Shown here piece after piece: positions 13,265 through 23,847 of a DNA stretch of 64,000 bases. Made by a program: the position numbers and the translations under genes. How positions within the stretch are numbered: the stretch's first letter is position 1; every line of letters starts with the position of its first letter. The notes beneath the pieces are model-generated. The model was not told where the DNA came from, did no database searches, and saw only the letters and a program-made list of their open reading frames with translations. This stretch comes from Scomber scombrus (taxonomy: Eukaryota > Chordata > Actinopteri > Scombriformes > Scombridae): positions 4,450,581 to 4,514,580 of the forward strand of contig NC_084992.1 of NCBI RefSeq assembly GCF_963691925.1, in the 5' to 3' direction.

Positions 13265-13390
13265 TCCCAACAGGTGACCTCAATCACTTGACGAGGGGGA
13301 GGGACCAGACCATCTGGGTGGAGAGAAAACAGGAGAGTAGAAGGCAAGGCAGACTAACCCCTTTACTATGGGAGGCCTAGGGCTGTCACA
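12946..13390 (-). mobile_element. LTR of a Ty3/Gypsy-type element (445 bp, minus strand)
   Basis: On the minus strand the LTR starts TGTGACAGCCCTAGG and ends GGGCATAACA, giving the canonical TG...CA ends. An AATAAA signal lies at about 13021-13026 (read on the minus strand) roughly 75 bp before the LTR end. A polypurine tract precedes it directly, so this is the 3' LTR. No 5' LTR is seen in the window. It contains a long (GA)n array, unusual inside an LTR. Confidence 0.75.
13144..13260 (+). repeat. (GA)n microsatellite within the LTR
   Basis: About 110 bp of near-pure GA units. It generates long S/L-alternating false open frames on the minus strand. Confidence 0.95.
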
Positions 13391-13408
13391 CCCTCTCTTC
13401 CCCTCCCC
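13391..13408 (-). other. Polypurine tract (plus-strand primer site) of the Gypsy element
   Basis: On the minus strand, GGGGAGGGGAAGAGAGGG abuts the LTR start TGTGACAG with no gap, as expected for the primer of second-strand synthesis in LTR elements. Confidence 0.7.
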
Positions 13409-13446
13409 ATAAAACGAAGACCCCTACCGAAAGGGTTTTCGGGACA

Positions 13447-13650
13447 TCAAACAGGAGCTCGAGACAATGCGTTAGCCATCACATTATCCAGACCTTTAAT
13501 ATGACATACCTCCAATGTATAGGGCTGGAGAAACAGTAACCAGCGCATTAGCCTCTGGTTACCATTCTGCATACTAGACAGAAAAGTCAAAGGGTTATGA
13601 TCTGTATAAACAGTAACTGGCAATGATGGACCCACATAAACTTCAAACAT
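13447..13650 (-). pseudogene. Ty3/Gypsy pol fragment (RNase H domain)
   Basis: The 67-residue frame contains VTVYTDHNPLTFLSS, then NQRLMRWLLFLQPYTLEV, HIKG and DNVMANALSRAP. This is the C-terminal half of a Ty3/Gypsy RNase H: YTDHNPL and the final ALSR are hallmarks, with N in place of the usual D of ADALSR. The catalytic N-terminal part of RNase H, the reverse transcriptase, protease and gag are missing upstream. On the other side only about 40 bp separate the stop codon from the polypurine tract, so the integrase region is absent. The copy is therefore a heavily deleted, non-functional remnant that shares its strand and order with the LTR at 12946-13390. Confidence 0.85.
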
Positions 13651-13720
13651 TTTTAGTGCTCAAATCAATGCCAATATCTCCTTCTCCCCAACTGAATAAT
13701 TTAGATCAACAGTGAGATTC

Positions 13721-14381
13721 ATCAACTCTGTAACGTGCAAGCTTCAATGGGACCCACCCAGTGATTTGGTGGAGCTGATGGTTCCTACTGTAGTTCAGAA
13801 AGCTGAGATTTTACTTTTTACCTTAAAAACCAGCTCTTTGCTTGTTGTTAGCTTTCCATCAGGTGGACTGGTTGGCTGTGGCCATTCTCAGCTTCAGGAG
13901 GTTTACGATTATAATAATATAAGAAAATTAAATGTATTCATTAAATGCACACTGCTTTTTTAATATCTTAAATCTTAATCACTTTATCTTTTTGATACTT
14001 AATTGGTGTGACAACCATTTAGGCAGCACAAAGAAAAAATGCAAATATTGATATTATTACAACAAAAGAAACAAAACCCTCAAAGTGTAAGAACAGCCGC
14101 ATGCTTATCTACATTAATAATCTTTTTTTTTTATAATATAATTCAAAAACAAGCAAATACAGAAAGTAGAACCGTAGAAATTAATTAAAGCAGAAATGTA
14201 ACTTCATAAGGATCAGAGTCAAATTTAAATCAGAGTCAAATATAAATATACTACATATAAAGTTAATGTATAAAGGAATATAAAATACTTAATTACTTGG
14301 CATTTCTTCTCTGATTCTTGTATGAAATGAACAATATGTACCACAACACTGCAGAAAAATGACTAAAATCCACAGTATGAA

Positions 14382-14383
<2 letters not shown>
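13721..14383. other. No gene recognised
   Basis: AT-rich DNA. The Gypsy similarity ends around 13700-13720. Confidence 0.5.

Positions 14384-14436
<53 letters not shown>
14384..14436 (+). repeat. (TG)n microsatellite
   Basis: About 26 TG units. Confidence 0.95.
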
Positions 14437-14439
<3 letters not shown>

Positions 14440-16241
14440 TCGTCTTTTGTGTCTATACATGCCTGCACCTTTCTCAAAATCTGCCAGTGTTCCTGCCAGA
14501 GGGGCCCTGATTGAATGATTCATTTACAACTGTGGCATAGACAATCATATTTGGTCTGTCTCGAACTCTTGCAGCACTAATTGGTTTACGGTTCACACTG
14601 AGGCAGTGCAAGGGCATTTTCTCTCTCCGTTTCCAAAAGTCAATGAAGGAGAAAGACAACAACGAACCACTTCCCTGATGAAATAAAGAATAATTTAAAC
14701 AAATGGTTCACCTTGAAAAAGCTTGGTCATGGCCCGGGCGATTTGGAAACCACAACGTTCGAGTGTCTGCAAGCAAGCGATGTATATATTTTTTGTTTTG
14801 TGTACGAGTCGTGTCTGCAACACCCCCCCCCCCTGAATTTAATTTCCCAATGAATAAATTACCCTCAACCTTCCCCTTGAATCAGCCTGCCTGTACACTT
14901 CCGCTCCATTTGACCATTCGGAACGAGCAACAGGGAAGTGAGGTATCGGAAACCGCTGAGCTGATTAGTGTGATGACACCTGGACGGGAATGGCGAATTA
15001 GAGAAGAGCAGAGCAGATGTGACAGGCTGGGAATAGGAATGAAATGCATCAGTGTTTGGGTTAAGACTGTGGATCAGCGATCAATGAGGATCATTGACTT
15101 GGGACGTGGTGGCTTTGAAAAGTGTTGCTGAGAGACATTAGAGGAATAAAGGGAACAGAAACAGTGTTGGAGATGTGTGCATGTTGTGTGTTGAGACTTT
15201 GAGTAATGCTCTGCTGTTTGCCCCATGCAGTGACTCGAGTCCGTTGTTAATTCTCTTCCCCCGAGCCTGCAGCAGTGGTTCCTAATCTTTTGCTATAGAG
15301 ACACATGGAGAGCGTGTGCGTATGTGTTATCAGCTTTAGTGAGAACATTTCTAGAAAGTGAAGATTTATCTGTTTTTTTGGCCTCTTCTCACTTCTGTTT
15401 GAGAGTTAAGACTCAGTGCAACAAGCATATGTGAGGCAACAGCTCTGCTCTGATTATAAAGATAATAATTAATGCACTCTACTGTTTCATGCATGTGTGT
15501 CTGTGTGTGCAGACTATAATACATATTTGCATCTATCACCACGTACACAGAAGCCCCAGATTGTGTGTGAGTGTATTTCCATGTGGAAGCAGAAGCCCAT
15601 TACCATCTGTTGTTGCTGCATATAAAATTATGTCATAGACAGAGAGGGAGATTTTTGCTTTTGTCTGTGTGTATTTAAACGCCTATTTAGCACATAGCAC
15701 ATAGAGGTTGGTATAATCTGGGAAAATATTCGACTGAAATATGAAATAAATAAACTATCATTGCTGCATCTACATTCACCAGCAAGACACCAGGCATTGA
15801 ATCTAATACCACCATAGCCATGTAAAACAACATGGTCTAAATGACTGTGCAGAGTACTCCATGGATGAAGCCATAACCATTACTTTAAGGGGTGTCTTAT
15901 TGGCCAAGAGGATGTTTTAAAACCTGTAGTTTGTTTTCTGGGGTCCACACATCAGTGCATGAGTTGGTAAAGTTTGGTTTCTTTTATTTAATTGCGCTAA
16001 TACATGTCAGAATTTGATTCATCTTCCAGGTAGCCGCCTTCTAGCAACTGTTGATTCAGCTCATCTTCATCCTAGTATGCAAACCACACCTGGTTTTAGC
16101 TCAAATTTACAGAATATGCCTCTTAGTTGGGTCAGACCACATTCGTCACATCACGTTCTAAGTGTGAACAAAAAAGGCTCTTAATTAGTTTGAGAATGGA
16201 CCAGACTACTTCCTCTAAAGGGTCAGCTGCGTGCCATTTAC
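14437..16241. other. No gene recognised
   Basis: Mostly unique-looking DNA with a short poly-C run at 14823-14832. Open frames up to 142 codons (14703-15131) show no recognisable domain and no clear splice-flanked exon structure. Confidence 0.45.
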
Positions 16242-16633
16242 CTCGGAAGTTGGAAGTCTGAGCTGGGAATGACGTTGCACCTGAGTTTGAATCGTTCCAG
16301 TTTATAAGTCAGAAAACCAATTCTAGCCATGTTGGCCATTGATAGCCAATACCAGTCGATAAAAACACATTTTGTTGTATTTTGCTCATAGAAACAGCGT
16401 AGCAACACGTCCACAGCGTAGAAGTTGGACAGTGCTGCTGTGTACGACTGATTTAATTTAATTAGACACAAATAAGTCAAGAAAACTGCTAATAAACACA
16501 ATATTACTACAACTTACACACTGTTGACGCATGTGGCTACCATCTTGGATTTTAAAGATGGGGCTCGTGAGGTGGAAATCCGACTTCAGATAGACTTCAT
16601 TGTAGTTGAAATTTCCAACTAGGAACTTCCAAG
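16242..16633 (+). mobile_element. Short inverted-repeat element, possible MITE
   Basis: Left end CTCGGAAGTTGGAAG and right end CCAACTAGGAACTTCCAAG are roughly complementary (CTYGGAAGTT at both tips). The interior has no coding potential beyond short frames. No clear target duplication is seen and the superfamily is uncertain. Confidence 0.4.
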
Positions 16634-16787
16634 TACGATTGGAGGAGACCATTAGTACAGTCGTTTCAGTCCATACCTGAGTTTCAGATCTGTCCAAATA
16701 AATCATACCAGGTGGAAAATGGAAAAGTCCTCTTATACCAACCTAAACAAAGCAGGTTTGAAAACACCCCAAGACACCGACCATGAC

Positions 16788-17030
16788 CAGTGTTGGGGAG
16801 ACTTAAACTACATGTAGTTGAACTACATAGCTTAACTACAATTTGCTGTAACTTGCTGGTAGTTGAACTACATTCATATTTAGTGCTGCGTCAAGTATTT
16901 CAACTACATTTTGGGTCATTTTTTGTAGTTTAACTCAATTTACAAACTATAATTTTGGCCAATAACATGAAATATTTTTTATTAAAAAAATACCTATATA
17001 ATATAATATAAATGTTATTTTACCATTATT
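16788..17030 (+). mobile_element. hAT-like element fragment (CAGTGTTGGGGAG terminus)
   Basis: Starts CAGTGTTGGGGAGACT and continues with repeated TAGTTGAACTACAT blocks, as in common fish non-autonomous hAT families. The matching right terminus is not visible. The 20-bp minisatellite begins directly after it, so the element is truncated or expanded from within. Confidence 0.5.
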
Positions 17031-18024
17031 ATGTCTATAGATTACCCAACATGTCTATAGATTACCCAACATGTCTATAGATTACCCATCATGTCTATAG
17101 AATACCCGACATGTCTATAGATTACTCAACATGTCTATAGATTACTCAACATGTCTATAGATTACCCAACATGTCTATAGATTACCCAACATGTCTATAG
17201 ATTACCCAACATGTCTATAGATTACCCAACATGTCTATAGATTACCCAACATGTCTATAGATTACTCAACATGTCTATAGATTACCAAACATGTCTATAG
17301 ATTACTCAACATGTCTATAGATTACTCAACATGTCTATAGATTACCCGACATGTCTATAGATTACCCGACATGTCTATAGAATACCCGACATGTCTATAG
17401 ATTACCCGACATGTCTATAGATTACCCGACATGTCTATAGAATACCCAACATGTCTATGGATGACCCAACATGTCTATAGAATACCCAACATGTCTATAG
17501 ATTACCCAACATGTCTATAGAATACCCAACATGTCCATAGATTACCCAACATGTCTATAGATTACCCAACATGTCTATAGAATACCCAACATGTCTATAG
17601 ATTACCCATCATGTCTATAGATTACCCAACATGTCTATAGATTACCCGACACGTCTATAGATTACCCAACATGTCTATAGATTACCCGACACGTCTATAG
17701 AATACCCAACATGTCTATAGATTACCCAACATGTCTATAGATTACAATCATGTCTATAGATTAACCGACATGTCTATAGATCACCCGACATGTCTATAGA
17801 ATACCCGACATGTCTATAGATTACCCGACATGTCTATAGATTACCCGACATGTCTACTGTATATATTACCCGACATGTCTATAGATTACCCGACACGTCT
17901 ATAGAATACCCGACACGTCTATAGAATACCCGACACGTCTATAGAATACCCGACACGTCTATAGATTACCCGACACGTCTATAGATTACCCGACATGTCT
18001 ATAGATTACCCAACATGTCTATGG
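17031..18024 (+). repeat. 20-bp minisatellite, about 50 copies
   Basis: Unit ATGTCTATAGATTACCCAAC repeats with strict 20-bp spacing for about 700 bp. A single 19-bp unit near 17745 shifts the phase, and a 5-bp insertion lies near 17858. Variant positions are limited: ATT/AAT, CCC/CTC, CAAC/CGAC/CATC and ATG/ACG. CAAC dominates the left half. CGAC and ACG variants dominate the right quarter, with five successive ACG units around 17891-17990, a patch of local homogenisation. Confidence 0.97.
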
Positions 18025-18695
18025 TGAAGGTACAGTATGTTGACGAAAAATGTCAGCTTTTTTTCTTTAAAAAAATAAAACTGAGTTGAGAGGCATATTT
18101 CTGCTGGCATGTGAATTTTTTGTAGGCTATTATATCTTGTTTCATATAAACCACATGTTGATTTATTTAACGCTGAGTTAAATGAGTATAATGAGTATCA
18201 GTAGTTGCTAAAGCTACATCACAAAACACATAGAAGCTTCTCTTTTTGCCTGTGGTAGAGGGGACTATGGTATAAAAAAACAAAGTACGTAACCATCCTC
18301 ACCTCTGTCTCATCCATTATACTCATGAATCATAACACCTTGTATCACTTACATGCGTAATACATCCTCAGTGGAGACTGTATTTCTATCATTATGTCCA
18401 TTCACAGAAAGACACGATGACGATAATGAACAGATCATCTTCCTGCTTATCTATCTCAAGAGTAAAACTGGGGTAACATAAAACACTCGCCCACAGGCAC
18501 GCCCATCAGACAAGCGTTGTTAAACATTTACTCACCCAAAATGCTAATTTTTAGATTGGTAACCCTTTTTTATTGCCTCTACAATCAGTCGTGTGTGTTA
18601 AGATAGACTCTGAGACTGAACATTAAGTTTTAAGGGGATTCTGGTGAGCATAATAAAAATAATTGAGTGCTGAGGTGCATAAAAAACATAATCTA
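18025..18695. other. No gene recognised
   Basis: AT-rich DNA without recognisable features. Confidence 0.5.
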
Positions 18696-19145
18696 TTAAA
18701 CTTTGTGTCGGTCAAATTGACCCCGTCTGTTTTCACTGTTCCTTCTTTCCTTCCTTTCTTCCTTCCGTCTGTCCTTCTGTCCTTCCTTCCTCCCTTTCTT
18801 CCTTCCGTCTGTCCTTCCTTCCTCCCTCCTTCTTTCCTCCCTTCTTTCCTTCCTTCCTTCCCTCCTTCCTTCCTCCCTCCTTCCTTCTGTCCTTCCTTCC
18901 TCCCTCCTTCCTTCTGTCCTTCCTTCCTCCCTCCTTCCTTCCCTCCTTCTTTCCTCCCTTTCTTCCTTCCTTCTGTCCTTCCTTCCTTCCTTCCTCCCTC
19001 CTTTCCTTCCTTCCTTCTTCCTCCCTTCCTTCCCTCCTCCCTCCTTTCCTTCCTTCTTCCTCCCTCCTTCCTCCCTTCTTCCTTCCTTCCTCCCTCCCTC
19101 CCTCCTTTCCTTCCTTCCTTGACTCGAGGACAACAGGAGGGTTAA
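18696..19145 (+). mobile_element. TTAA-flanked element carrying a TTCC array
   Basis: TTAA at 18696-18699 and 19142-19145 bound the block. The left interior reads GTCGGTCAAATTGACCCCGT, then CTGTTTTCACTGTTCC leads into the array. The right end reads GACTCGAGGACAACAGGAGG before TTAA. Left and right signatures recur at 23871-23912 with 24597-24622, and the right one at 27552-27577. The left tip is degenerate, so piggyBac-like assignment rests mainly on the right end. Confidence 0.6.
18742..19119 (+). repeat. Imperfect (TTCC)n array
   Basis: About 380 bp of TTCC/CTCC/TTCTG units with a repeated CCTTCCTCCCTCCTTCCTTC block. Open frames on both strands are artefacts. Confidence 0.95.
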
Positions 19146-20366
19146 ACTTTACCAAACATACCCATTGCCCCTGCTCTCTCCTTTATAAAGTATTTTTTCT
19201 CTTCTCTAAAAAATGTAAGGACTGCAGCACATTGTCAGGAGCTCTGCTAGTCAAGCATCTAAAATATTTAGCAGCAATTATCCACATAAGGGCAACTGTA
19301 GAAGTAAATTAAATGCTTTCATTATTATAAACAACCAATAGCAAGTAATGAATGAGTCAAAGAGCTGCAATGACCTAACAACATTGCTCACGAGGATCAC
19401 GAGACAAAGAACTGTACCCGAAGAAGGAATAGAAGAAAGAGGGGATATGACTCATCGGGGGGGAAGAGGGTAACGTGAGGTTTTTCTCAAACAGATGAGT
19501 TTTCAGCCTGCAGTAAAAACTGGGAGAGGCTCCACCGTTCTGACTGTGGACGGAAGGTCATTCAACCAGGCGAGGAAGAGTCACGACCAGCTTCACATCT
19601 GGCATAATGAGGGAAGTAATCTGAGGCTTATGTTGGAGAGGATTTCTAAAAAAGAGAGCAGTACAGTCACCCACAAAAAAGCATCCTGCGTGACTTGGGG
19701 CTTGCACAGACTCAGCTGCAAACTCACTAAGATTTTATTCTAAAGGGCAAATTGTGCATCGTTTCTTCGCCCAGTGATTTGACCCATAGAGTGCAGAGTT
19801 GTTAGTGTTATTCACTAAGAGGTTATCTCAAATTGTGGTGCAAACAGGCCTCCGAATAGAACATCATAAAAGCAAATATGCCCATTTATCATCCGAGGTC
19901 AAAGTTAACTCAAGATATTTTTCTTTTGGGAGGTTGCTAACCCTTTTGTGGTAATTGGTTAAGCAAATTGCATCATCATATTTGCCAAAGTTTTGAGATT
20001 ACCCACTTCTGAAATATTGGCTGACATCCTGACACAGTGGAGGAGAGTGAAATTCAAAAGCAATATGTCTAGGGAATTATTGGGCATTATGAGATTTGTC
20101 AAAAGGCGTCATCCAAAATTTCTTGGTGATTGGATCATTAACCGACAAATGACTCACACGCGCTTTCTCCATCGGTAATAATAATTATAAAGACTTCCCT
20201 CCTGCATCAAACTGAAAAAAGCATGTCACAATTTAAGACAATTCAGCAAATCAATCATCTGAGTTTCAGAATTCATCTGAGGTAAGAAAAGAGGCAACAT
20301 ATAGCATTTGAAAATGTCACGCTTTAGTGACACCTGGTGGCAATATCAAAAAATACAATAATACTG
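19146..20366. other. No gene recognised
   Basis: Unique-looking DNA. Frames at 19495-19743 and 19993-20178 have no recognisable domain. Confidence 0.45.
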
Positions 20367-20512
20367 TTAACCCTTACATACTGTTCAGGGTCAAATTTAA
20401 CCCATTTTTACATTTGAGAGTTGTAAAAACACCTTATACACATTTCTTTAGCTGTACTTTTCCTAATGTGAGCCACAGTATACAAAAATGAAAATAAAAT
20501 GCATAATTCTTT

Positions 20513-20728
20513 TCCTCCCTCTCTCTTTCCTCCCTTCCTCTCTTTCCTCCCTTCCTTCCTTCCTCCCTCCCTCCTTCTTTCCTTTCCTACCTTCCTCTCT
20601 CCTTTCCTTCCTTCCTTCCTTCCTTCCTTCCTCCATCCCCTTTTCTTCCTTCCTTCCTCCCTCCCTCCTTCTTTCCTTCCTTCCTCCCTCCTTTCCTTCC
20701 CTCTTCCTCCCTCCTTTCCTTCCTTTTT
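20513..20728 (+). repeat. Imperfect (TTCC)n array inside the TTAA element
   Basis: About 215 bp of TTCC/CTCC units ending at TTTTTTTGTGCAGC. Confidence 0.93.
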
Positions 20729-20841
20729 TTGTGCAGCTGATACACATTTTTTTATATGCTAATGTGCAAAATTGACCCGTGTTTATTAAAAAACAAATTT
20801 AAAAAATCACCATTAAAACATGATGTATTCACCATATTCTA

Positions 20842-21063
20842 CACGGCCGCCCATAAAGTTGGCATAAGTTTGTTTTCAGACACATTCCTCTTTTTATTTC
20901 TATTCATACACATCAGTAATCACCTTTGACCAGGTGCAATGAGATTGATCAATACAATTTTGAGAATATATATACTTTATCTATCAAGAATAAATCACAT
21001 TGTCACAATCATTTCATGAGAAGAAGTAAAACATATTTTATTCCAACTTCATGGGCGACCGTG
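20842..21063 (+). mobile_element. Nested Tc1/mariner-type MITE (222 bp, TA duplication)
   Basis: TA at 20840-20841 and 21064-21065 flanks it. The tips CACGGCCGCCCATAAAGTTG and CAACTTCATGGGCGACCGTG form an inverted repeat with two mismatches over about 21 bp. TA duplication and size fit a Tc1/mariner-derived MITE. It has no transposase. Confidence 0.75.
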
Positions 21064-21158
21064 TATAACACTTATTAATGACTGATGGAGAATTTATGAA
21101 TGTGAATTGGTGTAGAGACTAGTTATGACTCAGAATATGAACAGTATGTATGGGTTAA

Positions 21159-22213
21159 TTATCAATTATTTTTTAATGAATCATTAAGTCTATGAGACTA
21201 AAAGTGTTTTGTGGAATAAAGTGCCAAAACCTCCCAAAATATTTATTTACTATAAGACCAAAAAACACAATGAAAACATGGAACCATTAAATCTTTGATA
21301 GACTAATAGATTAATTGTTGTGGTCATATTTCTCTGTACAGTTCATCCTAAGTGGCTCTAAAAAAAGTTATTAAGAGAGTTTCATGTTTGAATTTGACTT
21401 TGAGTTTTCTTGCACAAAATAATCTATTGTTACCGAATTGATTAAGGAGACACTCCCCACTGTAATATAACTTCTATTCTCTGATTCAGGGTCAGCCCCT
21501 GTTGTGGACTGATAGTAACAGTAGCATTAAACACAAATCACCCAGACGCAAACATTCAGACAATATCAATATATCCAGGCGCAGCATCCAACTCTCTGCT
21601 CTATCTCTCTAGTCTTTATTTCTTATGTATCTGGCAGCAATTTGAGACTATCCATTTATTTATTCAATAAGAAATGAACCCATATACGTACACTATTTAT
21701 CAGCGCCTAGATTCTGAAGCTATAAAGCATTACAGAGCCTTTTCTCCCAAAGGACACAGAAGCCCTAAGATTTCAATTTACACAGAAATAAGCCTTTTTC
21801 ATCTCACTCAGAACATTTTCCCGAGGGTGTAACCTCACTGAGATTCATCCGTTAGCCCAGATAGTCTCAAAATTCAGATTTACTAACCGTCAAGTGATGG
21901 TTTCCGCTCACTTGATTTCTCTCTCTTTTCTGCATTTACAACTTTATTGGTTTTGACATTGGCGCGCACAAGTAATGCACACTCGGCACTCTCCCCAAAC
22001 CTTAGTATCTGATCTTACTGAGATATCAGATGTTCACAGCCAAATTGCAGAAAATACACACAGTTGAATTACAATCTTGTTAAAAGGCAGACATGGCAAG
22101 GCAAAAGAAATACATTTGCAGTTCTCAGTCTTAGTTCTGTTGAGATTCTGCCAACATCGCCAATTTGGGATGGAAATCTTGCACTTGTTAATTCAGATGT
22201 CTTAAGTATCAAT
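21159..22213. other. No gene recognised
   Basis: AT-rich DNA. A possible LTR-like segment begins near 21500 (TGTTGTGGACTG), but no matching end was found. Confidence 0.4.
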
Positions 22214-22743
22214 CAGGCGAGGAGTCCCGGTCCTCTGAAATGAGGCCAACGCGGAAGTAACTTAAAACTGCATTCTATCAAAAGGCCACCAGGGGGCGAC
22301 CGTTTTGGTGTCAAAAGGACTTCCGTCTCTATACAAGTCAATGGAGAATTCACCAACTTCTCACTTGATTTCTAACCTCAGTAAACGTTTTCAAAATGTG
22401 TTTATGGTCTCAATCGCTAGTTTAAAGCCTTCTTCAATGCAGTATGATGTTCATTTGTGACATTTTGGCCTCCCTGATTTTATATGTGATGATAAAGCAG
22501 GGTATGCATTAGGGCGTGGCTACGTTGTGATTGACAGGTTGATTGGTTCACAGGTTCAGGAGGGCGCCTCATGCTCCTCCTGATGCCCATATAAGTAGAA
22601 TCCGTGTTTTTATTTTTCCCAGCATGCACCTGAAATTTTCAAGATGGCGCTGCCCAGATCCGAAACTATTCACTTCCAAGCAGCAGTCCACAAACCAATG
22701 GGTGACGTCACGGATGTTACGTCCATTTTATATACAGTCTATG
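22214..22743 (-). mobile_element. MITE family B, copy 2 (530 bp, reverse)
   Basis: Begins CAGGCGAGGAGTCCCGG and ends TATACAGTCTATG. The flanking octamers GTATCAAT (22206-22213) and GTATCGAT (22744-22751) agree at 7 of 8 positions, an 8-bp target duplication as made by hAT transposases. Exactly 530 bp, like the copies at 8557 and 62070. The CRE-type TGACGTCA lies at 22703-22710. Confidence 0.85.
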
Positions 22744-23847
22744 GTATCGATCAATTCTTTTGCTTAATTGATTGTGGAGACATTTAGGTTACAGTCAAAC
22801 TGCTGTGTGTGCTGTGACAGAGAAAAATGCTACTCCAAAGTCTACTGGAGAGCCATGAGCAATGTCTAGTTAAACTTCAGATAAGGCTTTCTTTACCAGA
22901 CAACCTTGACCCGATTCCTACTGTGGTCCATGTTACCATGAGAACCATGAGATCGAGCAGATAGAGAAGTCAGCCTATATGGAAAAAAATACCTTCACAC
23001 AAATAGCACAATTGGCAAATTGGTTCGGGTTTGGACTGCCAGACTCAATCAGTTTTCACTCAGTGTTTCTCCTACGAATATCTTGTAGCATAAAATTGAG
23101 AATCAGCCTGGTTTTATTGGCTAAAATGACATCGGTAGCAAAGTGCATGTAGACAGAATGCATAACAGAAAGCAAGGGCTCACAAACAGCAAGAAGACAA
23201 ACTATGACTAAGGATAATATCACGTATATGTTGTGTACGATTTGTCTAAAAGGTGATGTGTAAAGTTTAGGAGCTTAGGAGTCCTATATTCTTTCCCAAA
23301 CCTTTTTATCTCCAGATATAGCTCTTTCTTTAGCTCAGTTCTTTACCATTTTCTTTTAGGGGAAATGAAGCAGGGATGACTCACTTGCTTTAAAGATGCA
23401 GCATAAATAGCCCTGCAACTCCTCTTATGTGTCTCAATTGGTCCCCTAAGTCTCCTCCCCCCCCCCCCCCCCCCCCGCCCCTCCCTCCTCCTCGCCTCCC
23501 TCTCTGCACTTTTGCTAAGATGGTCCAGGAGATAGGGTGTTTTATTTTTAGCCTGCATGTAAAGGTATCCAGTGTTTGTCGTCATGAAGTCAAAGCACAT
23601 TGGGGGGAAATCATATTTGCCTTACAAAATTACTCATCTGCAAATTTTAAATACAGGTTAATTTCAGGGAGAGGAAGAATAGATAAAATATGACAAATGA
23701 GTGACAAACGTATTACGTGTCTCCAAGACGTCACAGATCTTCCCACACATTTCTCAACTGGGAGATGCGTCACAGTTTTTAATTTAAAATGTTATGCATA
23801 ACAGAACATCAACTTTTTAACTTTTAAGCAAAGTATATGTACTGAGA
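22744..23847. other. No gene recognised
   Basis: Contains a poly-C run at 23457-23476 followed by a C-rich pyrimidine stretch to about 23505. Frames there are low-complexity proline runs. Confidence 0.45.

Larger units (their letters stand above)
20371..21154 (+). mobile_element. TTAA-flanked element (784 bp) with nested insertions
   Basis: TTAA at 20367-20370 and 21155-21158 flanks perfect or near-perfect tips CCCTTACATACTGTTC and GAACAGTATGTATGGG. The right interior shares GACTCAGAATATGAACAG (inverted) with the copies at 7600 and 49030. It contains a TTCC array and a complete Tc1/mariner-type MITE, so its original length was nearer 350 bp, like the 366-bp relative at 49010-49375. Confidence 0.75.

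Noticed and set aside
13044..13347. Two overlapping S/L-repeat frames
   Set aside because: Produced by the (GA)n array inside the LTR.
14703..15131. 142-codon frame as a host exon
   Set aside because: No recognisable domain, no convincing splice sites, and it runs through a poly-C/proline stretch.
17031..18024. CRISPR-like array or p53-site array
   Set aside because: Units are contiguous with no unique spacers, so not a CRISPR. The ACATGTCT core resembles a p53 half-site but misses the consensus at its first base, and half-sites are 10 bp apart in only one orientation.
21490..22213. Possible solo LTR starting TGTTGTGGACTG
   Set aside because: No matching CA end, polypurine tract or target duplication could be found.
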